From the NCBI GenBank assembly GCA_003019535.1, contig NEXG01000001.1, forward strand, positions 106,153 to 170,152: DNA of 64,000 nt. Direction: 5' to 3'. A program made the translations under genes and the position numbers. The stretch comes from Candidatus Marsarchaeota G2 archaeon ECH_B_1 (GTDB taxonomy: Archaea; Thermoproteota; Thermoprotei_A; Marsarchaeales; Marsarchaeaceae). Below are positions 60,461-64,000 of this stretch, one piece after another (position 1 is the stretch's first letter; each line of letters opens with the position of its first letter). The notes beneath the pieces are model-generated. The model saw only the letters and a list, made by a program, of their open reading frames with translations, did no database searches and was not told the origin of the DNA.

Positions 60461-60880
60461 TCAAATTATGAGCAGCTCAACTTTGGCTCTTTCACCTTGG
60501 CTAAGCCTTTTCACCAACTCTCTATCTATATCAATCGCTGACTTATTCGCACGTATGGCGACCGTGCGAGGAGACGTATAAGTGCTCTTCCTAATGACCA
60601 TGCTTCTGCTATCAGACAGGCTGAGATTTGGGTCTCCGAAGCCCACTACTTCATCGACTAGTTCACCCAGTCGTATAGTGAACTTTACTTGGGTGTAAGC
60701 ACTCCGAATTGCGGCTTTAACATTTTCTGGTAGGTCCGCGGCTGCAAGGCTACATTCAACTAGAAGTATGCAGTTCCCACGAGTAGTGAGCCAAGTTTCC
60801 TTGGTGAATTCGAGCGTTGTTCGATGAGTAGCAACTATGTTTTTGTGGCCCCTCCCATAGAATACTAGGGAATAACGCAT
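60461..60880 (-). CDS. DUF371 family protein
   Basis: A 139-residue protein. FYGRGHKNIVATHRTTLEFTKE and TTRGNCILLVECS match the archaeal DUF371 family, which has no known role. The first base of its ATG (60880) is also the first base of an open plus-strand frame for Pcm. A TATA-like CTTAAATAGG at 60901-60910 on the minus strand lies 21-30 nt upstream, so the promoter sits inside the region before pcm. Confidence 0.85.
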   Translation of the reverse strand: MRYSLVFYGRGHKNIVATHRTTLEFTKETWLTTRGNCILLVECSLAAADLPENVKAAIRSAYTQVKFTIRLGELVDEVVGFGDPNLSLSDSRSMVIRKSTYTSPRTVAIRANKSAIDIDRELVKRLSQGERAKVELLII

Positions 60881-60918
60881 TGTTTAAACCCACAGACCCC
60901 ACCTATTTAAGGCTGAAA

Positions 60919-61554
60919 ATGGTTGAGCGGCTTACAAAAAAAGGTTATATTAGAAGCGATCACGTCAAAAAGGCTCTGCTTGCAGTTCCGCGTGAGAAGT
61001 TCGTAAACCAAGCAGCATCAAGGGCGTATTCAGACAAACCACTTCCAATAGGTTTCGGTCAGACTGTATCCGCACCCCACATGGTTGCAGTCATACTTGA
61101 AGAGCTAGAGCTAAGAGGGGGAGCTAAAGTGTTGGAAGTTGGTACAGGGTCTGGTTACCACGCCGCGGTGACATGTAAAGCCCTCGAAATACTTGGCGGA
61201 GGAGAAGTGTACACGATCGAAATAGATGAACGACTGTACAGGATTGCGCAGAGAAACTTTGTAAGGATAGGGTTAACCTCAATACACGCCTATTTAGGTG
61301 ATGGGTTTAACGGTCTTCCAGATTTATCACCGTTCGATAGAATATACGTTACTGCAGCGACGCCTGAAAAACCCGAGCCACTTTACGCCCAGCTAGCGCC
61401 AGGAGGCATACTCATTTTCCCCTTTGGTCCGCAAAATCAGATACAACAGCTCATCAAGGTTAAGAAAACCGATGATAAATTCATTGAGGAACGCCTTCTG
61501 GAGGTTGCGTTTGTGCCTTTAAAGAGAAAGGGGGAGAGAGGACAACCGCTTTAG
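60919..61554 (+). CDS. pcm: Protein-L-isoaspartate O-methyltransferase
   Basis: About 211 residues from the ATG at 60919. QTVSAPHMVAVILEEL and VLEVGTGSGYHAAV (SAM motif I) are the classic Pcm signatures; VAFVPLKRKGE matches the family end. The enzyme repairs isoaspartyl sites in aged proteins. The frame is open to a TTG at 60880; the ATG is favoured because the promoter elements of the divergent DUF371 gene occupy the intervening bases. Its stop overlaps the convergent FEN1 gene by 4 nt. Confidence 0.93.
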   Translation: MVERLTKKGYIRSDHVKKALLAVPREKFVNQAASRAYSDKPLPIGFGQTVSAPHMVAVILEELELRGGAKVLEVGTGSGYHAAVTCKALEILGGGEVYTIEIDERLYRIAQRNFVRIGLTSIHAYLGDGFNGLPDLSPFDRIYVTAATPEKPEPLYAQLAPGGILIFPFGPQNQIQQLIKVKKTDDKFIEERLLEVAFVPLKRKGERGQPL

Positions 61555-62585
61555 GCGGCGGAAAACCAGCTATCCAACGATTTTTGTTCCGGTTTATCCA
61601 AGGCGCTTATATATCGTTGGAGAGCTGCATCCACTCTTTCTTGGGAAAAATCGTGCTCCTGGCAGAGAAAACTGCGCACACCGTCGGCATCTACATCGCC
61701 CCACTTTATTTCATATGTTTGGCTTACACGGGGTTGTAGAAACTCGTTAATTAGAGCTTCCACATCAAACTCAGCCTCAAGCCCCCTTTCCTTTAAGGCT
61801 TCATAAATTGAAGAGTGCTTCTTTATTAGCTGTAACGCTGTCTTTGGACCTATACCAGGAAAACCTTCAGGGTTATAATCCGTACCTATGAGTATACCTA
61901 CCTCCACCAATTGACGACGAGTAAGGCCCGTGTCTTTTAGAACCTCATCCAAATAGATAAGCTCAGGCTTCACCTCGACATACTGGTTTCTACCAGGAAG
62001 CTTTCTTTTACCACTAATGGTTAAGTTCCTGATCAATCTTGGAGCACCGAATAATAATGCGTCATAATCTTGACTCGCACAAGCATAAGCTTGGCCATCA
62101 ATCACTAGTTTGGCTGCCTGAGCCTCGCCCTCGTATGGAGCCTGCACAAAAGGTATGCCCATATATGTAAGTAGTTGTTTTGCCTGAGCCACCATTTCCT
62201 TTGTAAGCGATGCAGCCTGCATTGATTTGCGGTAAGCCACATCATAGTGTCCCTCCTGCAGGGCTTGAGAAGCTTCGATTTTAGCCTTTTCCTTCCTCTG
62301 AACCCTCTGCTCAATCTCTCTCTTCTTTAACGGAAGAACCTCCCCGTCGAAAACATAAATCGGTTTTAAACCGAGCTCTACCAAATTTATCGTCCTGTAA
62401 AACAATCCCTGTAGATGGCTTGTTATACGACCGTGTGAATCGAGAAGTGGAGTACCATCAGGCTGCCTTATTATGGTTAAAAACTGGTAGAGCGCGTTGT
62501 AGGCGTCCACTGCCACCTTAGATTTAGGCAACTGTGTTAGATCCACCACTTTGCGGGGTACTATCTCCCCTAAGTCAACCCCCAT
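61551..62585 (-). CDS. fen: Flap endonuclease 1 (FEN1)
   Basis: A 344-residue flap nuclease. N-terminal block GVDLGEIVPRKVVDLTQL with VAVDAYNALYQFLT, internal block QAPYEGEAQAAKLV with CASQDYDALLFGA, and a helix-hairpin-helix region GFPGIGPKTALQLIKKH. The C-terminus QKSLDSWF is a PIP box for the PCNA encoded at 50.8 kb. It removes 5' flaps in Okazaki fragment processing and repair. It lies 10 nt downstream of a small winged-helix-like gene in a probable operon with cdc48. Confidence 0.95.
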   Translation of the reverse strand: MGVDLGEIVPRKVVDLTQLPKSKVAVDAYNALYQFLTIIRQPDGTPLLDSHGRITSHLQGLFYRTINLVELGLKPIYVFDGEVLPLKKREIEQRVQRKEKAKIEASQALQEGHYDVAYRKSMQAASLTKEMVAQAKQLLTYMGIPFVQAPYEGEAQAAKLVIDGQAYACASQDYDALLFGAPRLIRNLTISGKRKLPGRNQYVEVKPELIYLDEVLKDTGLTRRQLVEVGILIGTDYNPEGFPGIGPKTALQLIKKHSSIYEALKERGLEAEFDVEALINEFLQPRVSQTYEIKWGDVDADGVRSFLCQEHDFSQERVDAALQRYISALDKPEQKSLDSWFSAA

Positions 62586-62595
62586 AAGTCATCCT

Positions 62596-62826
62596 TTACT
62601 CCTTTGGTACAAGCACTAGCTCGCCTTCTTTCCGTTCATAAGTCGTAATTAACCCAAAAAGTTCAAGTCTCATAACGGCGTGCCTTAATCTCTGCTCAGT
62701 CATCTTAGGGTCGTCACGCAGAATCTGATCGTAGAGCTCCGAAAAAGAAATAGGCTTCTTCTTCTCATACAAATAGTCACATATTAGCCTTTCAGGCTTA
62801 TCTGTTTCAAGTATCTGTGGCGCCAT
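62596..62826 (-). CDS. Small winged-helix-like protein between cdc48 and fen
   Basis: A 76-residue protein with a likely winged-helix fold: helix KPERLICDYLYEKKKPISFSELYDQI, then TEQRLRHAVMRLELFGL as recognition helix and a wing with ERKEGELVLVP. No family recognised. It is 9 nt downstream of cdc48 and 10 nt upstream of fen, so the three are probably co-transcribed; it could be a regulator or an adaptor of either partner. Confidence 0.72.
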   Translation of the reverse strand: MAPQILETDKPERLICDYLYEKKKPISFSELYDQILRDDPKMTEQRLRHAVMRLELFGLITTYERKEGELVLVPKE

Positions 62827-62835
62827 CTGAACACC

Positions 62836-64000
62836 TTAAGCGTAGTTCATCAGAACCTGTTCCCTTGTCTTAAGCTGCCTAGCTTTTTCACCCCAGTTAA
62901 CATAGTACTTCACCATATCTTCTGTTATAGAAGCCCTAACAAGTTTCAACGCTTCTTCGAAATGACGCCAACGCACAGTCACAGAGTTGATATCCTCCCT
63001 TAGCGCGCTCAGCGCGGCTTCTCTACAAAGCAGTTCGAGGTCTGCACCACTGTAGCCTTCAGTTATGCTCGCCAACCTGGACAAGTCTACATCATCTGCA
63101 AGTGGCATCTTCTTAGTGTATATCTTGAGTATTTCAAACCTAGCCTGAGCATTAGGGGGAGCAACATACACCAGTCGGTCAAACCTTCCGGGCCTTAACA
63201 GCGCTGGGTCGAGGATATCGGGCCTGTTTGTAGCGCCTATAACCACTACGTTCTCAAGCTTCTCTATACCATCGAGCTCTGTTAGAAGCTGTGTAACAAC
63301 CCTTTCGGATGCACCAGAATCTTCATAACCAGCACCCCTCATGGGGGCTATAGCATCCAACTCATCTAGGAAAACTATGCACGGCGCAGATTGCCTAGCC
63401 CTCCTAAACGCCTCCCTTATCGCTTTTTCAGACTCACCCAACCATTTACTGAATATCTCTGGTCCTTTAATGGTTATAAAATTCGCTTCGCTCTCCGTTG
63501 CTACAGCCTTCGCGAGAAGAGTCTTACCAGTACCCGGAGGACCATAAAGCAGGACTCCTTTAGTTGGTTTTATACCGAACTTTTCGAAGACGTCTGGATA
63601 TTTGAGAGGCCACTCAACTGTTTCTTTAAGTAGCTCTCGAACATCGGTTAGACCACCGATCTGGTCCCAATGGATCTCCGGTGTCTCAATATAGACTTCC
63701 CTGAGAGTAGTCGGTACAACCTCTTTATATGCGGACAGAAAGTCATTCATATTAACAGTCATTTTTTCTAGGATTTCCGGCGGTATACTTTCTTGTTCAA
63801 TGTTTATGTTAGGAAGATATCTTCTCAGAGCCTTCATAGCGGCCTCCCTAGCCAACGCAGCAAGATCAGCGCCAGTGTACCCGTGGGTCATGTCGGCGAG
63901 ACGCTTAAGGTCGACATCCTTCTCTAAAGGCATGTTTCTAGTATGTATCTGAAGAATTTCTAGCCTTCCCTGTTTATCTGGTAGCGTTATTTCTATCTCC
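62836..64000 (-). CDS. cdc48: Cdc48/VCP AAA ATPase, C-terminal part, cut by window edge
   Basis: About 388 residues of the C-terminal part; the frame is open through base 64000. The end of the first AAA domain ([30 protein letters not shown]) is followed by the linker and the second AAA domain with [19 protein letters not shown], Walker A GPPGTGKT, Walker [13 protein letters not shown], and [13 protein letters not shown]. Cdc48 unfolds or extracts proteins for the proteasome or other fates. The D2 domain is complete, with a normal Asp-Glu Walker B. The N domain and most of D1 lie outside the window. Confidence 0.95.
   Translation of the reverse strand, partial: EIEITLPDKQGRLEILQIHTRNMPLEKDVDLKRLADMTHGYTGADLAALAREAAMKALRRYLPNINIEQESIPPEILEKMTVNMNDFLSAYKEVVPTTLREVYIETPEIHWDQIGGLTDVRELLKETVEWPLKYPDVFEKFGIKPTKGVLLYGPPGTGKTLLAKAVATESEANFITIKGPEIFSKWLGESEKAIREAFRRARQSAPCIVFLDELDAIAPMRGAGYEDSGASERVVTQLLTELDGIEKLENVVVIGATNRPDILDPALLRPGRFDRLVYVAPPNAQARFEILKIYTKKMPLADDVDLSRLASITEGYSGADLELLCREAALSALREDINSVTVRWRHFEEALKLVRASITEDMVKYYVNWGEKARQLKTREQVLMNYA

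Noticed and set aside
1-64000. CRISPR arrays, insertion sequences or rRNA genes
   Set aside because: No regularly spaced repeats, transposase motifs or rRNA-like stretches were seen on either strand.

Overview
The window is a chromosomal segment of an archaeon, gene-dense and with no rRNA, CRISPR array or intact insertion sequence. Archaeal identity is secure: it encodes EF-2 with a diphthamide histidine and the Dph2 enzyme, the exosome (Rrp4, Rrp41, Rrp42, Csl4), proteasome alpha, PCNA, a GINS subunit, PriS, FEN1, Cdc48, TFS, RpoL, Nop10, Nob1, aIF2 alpha, Sec61 beta and several eukaryote-type ribosomal proteins. Gene order (PCNA-TFS-RNase III-like-RpoL-Csl4-Dph2-L10e) and gene content suggest the TACK superphylum, in a lineage near Thaumarchaeota/Aigarchaeota or a relative; this placement is inference. 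A tetraether synthase-like radical SAM enzyme suggests GDGT lipids. Many genes have TTG or GTG starts, many starts lie about 25-35 nt from a TATA box (leaderless or nearly so), and inside operons a GGTGA or GAGG-type ribosome site or a 4-nt ATGA overlap is common.

Layout. 1-5.2 kb (minus): end-truncated sucC, EF-2, and an ECF transporter core (EcfT plus two ATPases) with no substrate-binding S subunit beside it. 5.6-10.7 kb (minus): one long RNA-processing/proteostasis operon, psmA-SBDS-rrp4-rrp41-rrp42-rpl37ae-Brix-pcc1-prefoldin beta. 10.7-13.2 kb: HIT hydrolase, two small conserved archaeal families and the Mrp/Nbp35 Fe-S carrier.

13.3-31.7 kb is the accessory part. It has two blocks of type IV pilus-like genes. 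Block A (13.3-21.6 kb) is a plus-strand 588-residue TadC/FlaJ-like platform and a small membrane protein, convergent with a minus-strand operon of five exported, single-N-terminal-helix proteins headed by a class III signal peptide pilin. Block B (24.6-31.7 kb) holds a secretion ATPase with an added C-terminal zinc ribbon, a second platform protein, a second class III pilin and six more exported single-helix proteins. Between the blocks lie tRNA-Leu(CAG), a small winged-helix-like gene, a coiled-coil gene and a prenyltransferase-repeat-like protein. I infer one large surface appendage or adhesion system with two platforms and one ATPase.

31.8-46.2 kb: tetraether synthase, tRNA-Leu(GAG), a PLP sulfur-amino-acid enzyme, tRNA-Ala(CGC), an unusual double-domain ThyX-like protein, a thioredoxin-like protein with a beta-rich C-terminal domain, tRNA-Gln(TTG), a Hef-type helicase-nuclease, thymidylate kinase, a SAMHD1-like HD hydrolase, an XPD-like helicase paired with a RecA-fold ATPase, and CarS (CDP-archaeol synthase) whose first helix is reached only from a CTG codon. 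This is a loose nucleotide-pool and DNA-repair neighbourhood flanked by two lipid genes.

46.3-64 kb: dense information-processing genes: aIF2 alpha, Nop10, a 3-helix membrane protein, S27e, L44e, GINS, PriS, PCNA, TFS, RpoL, Csl4, Dph2, L10e, a TrmG10-type methyltransferase, Nob1, DUF504, a Nog1-like GTPase, Sec61 beta, AspRS, Trm5, DUF371, Pcm, FEN1, a small winged-helix-like protein and the 3' part of cdc48.
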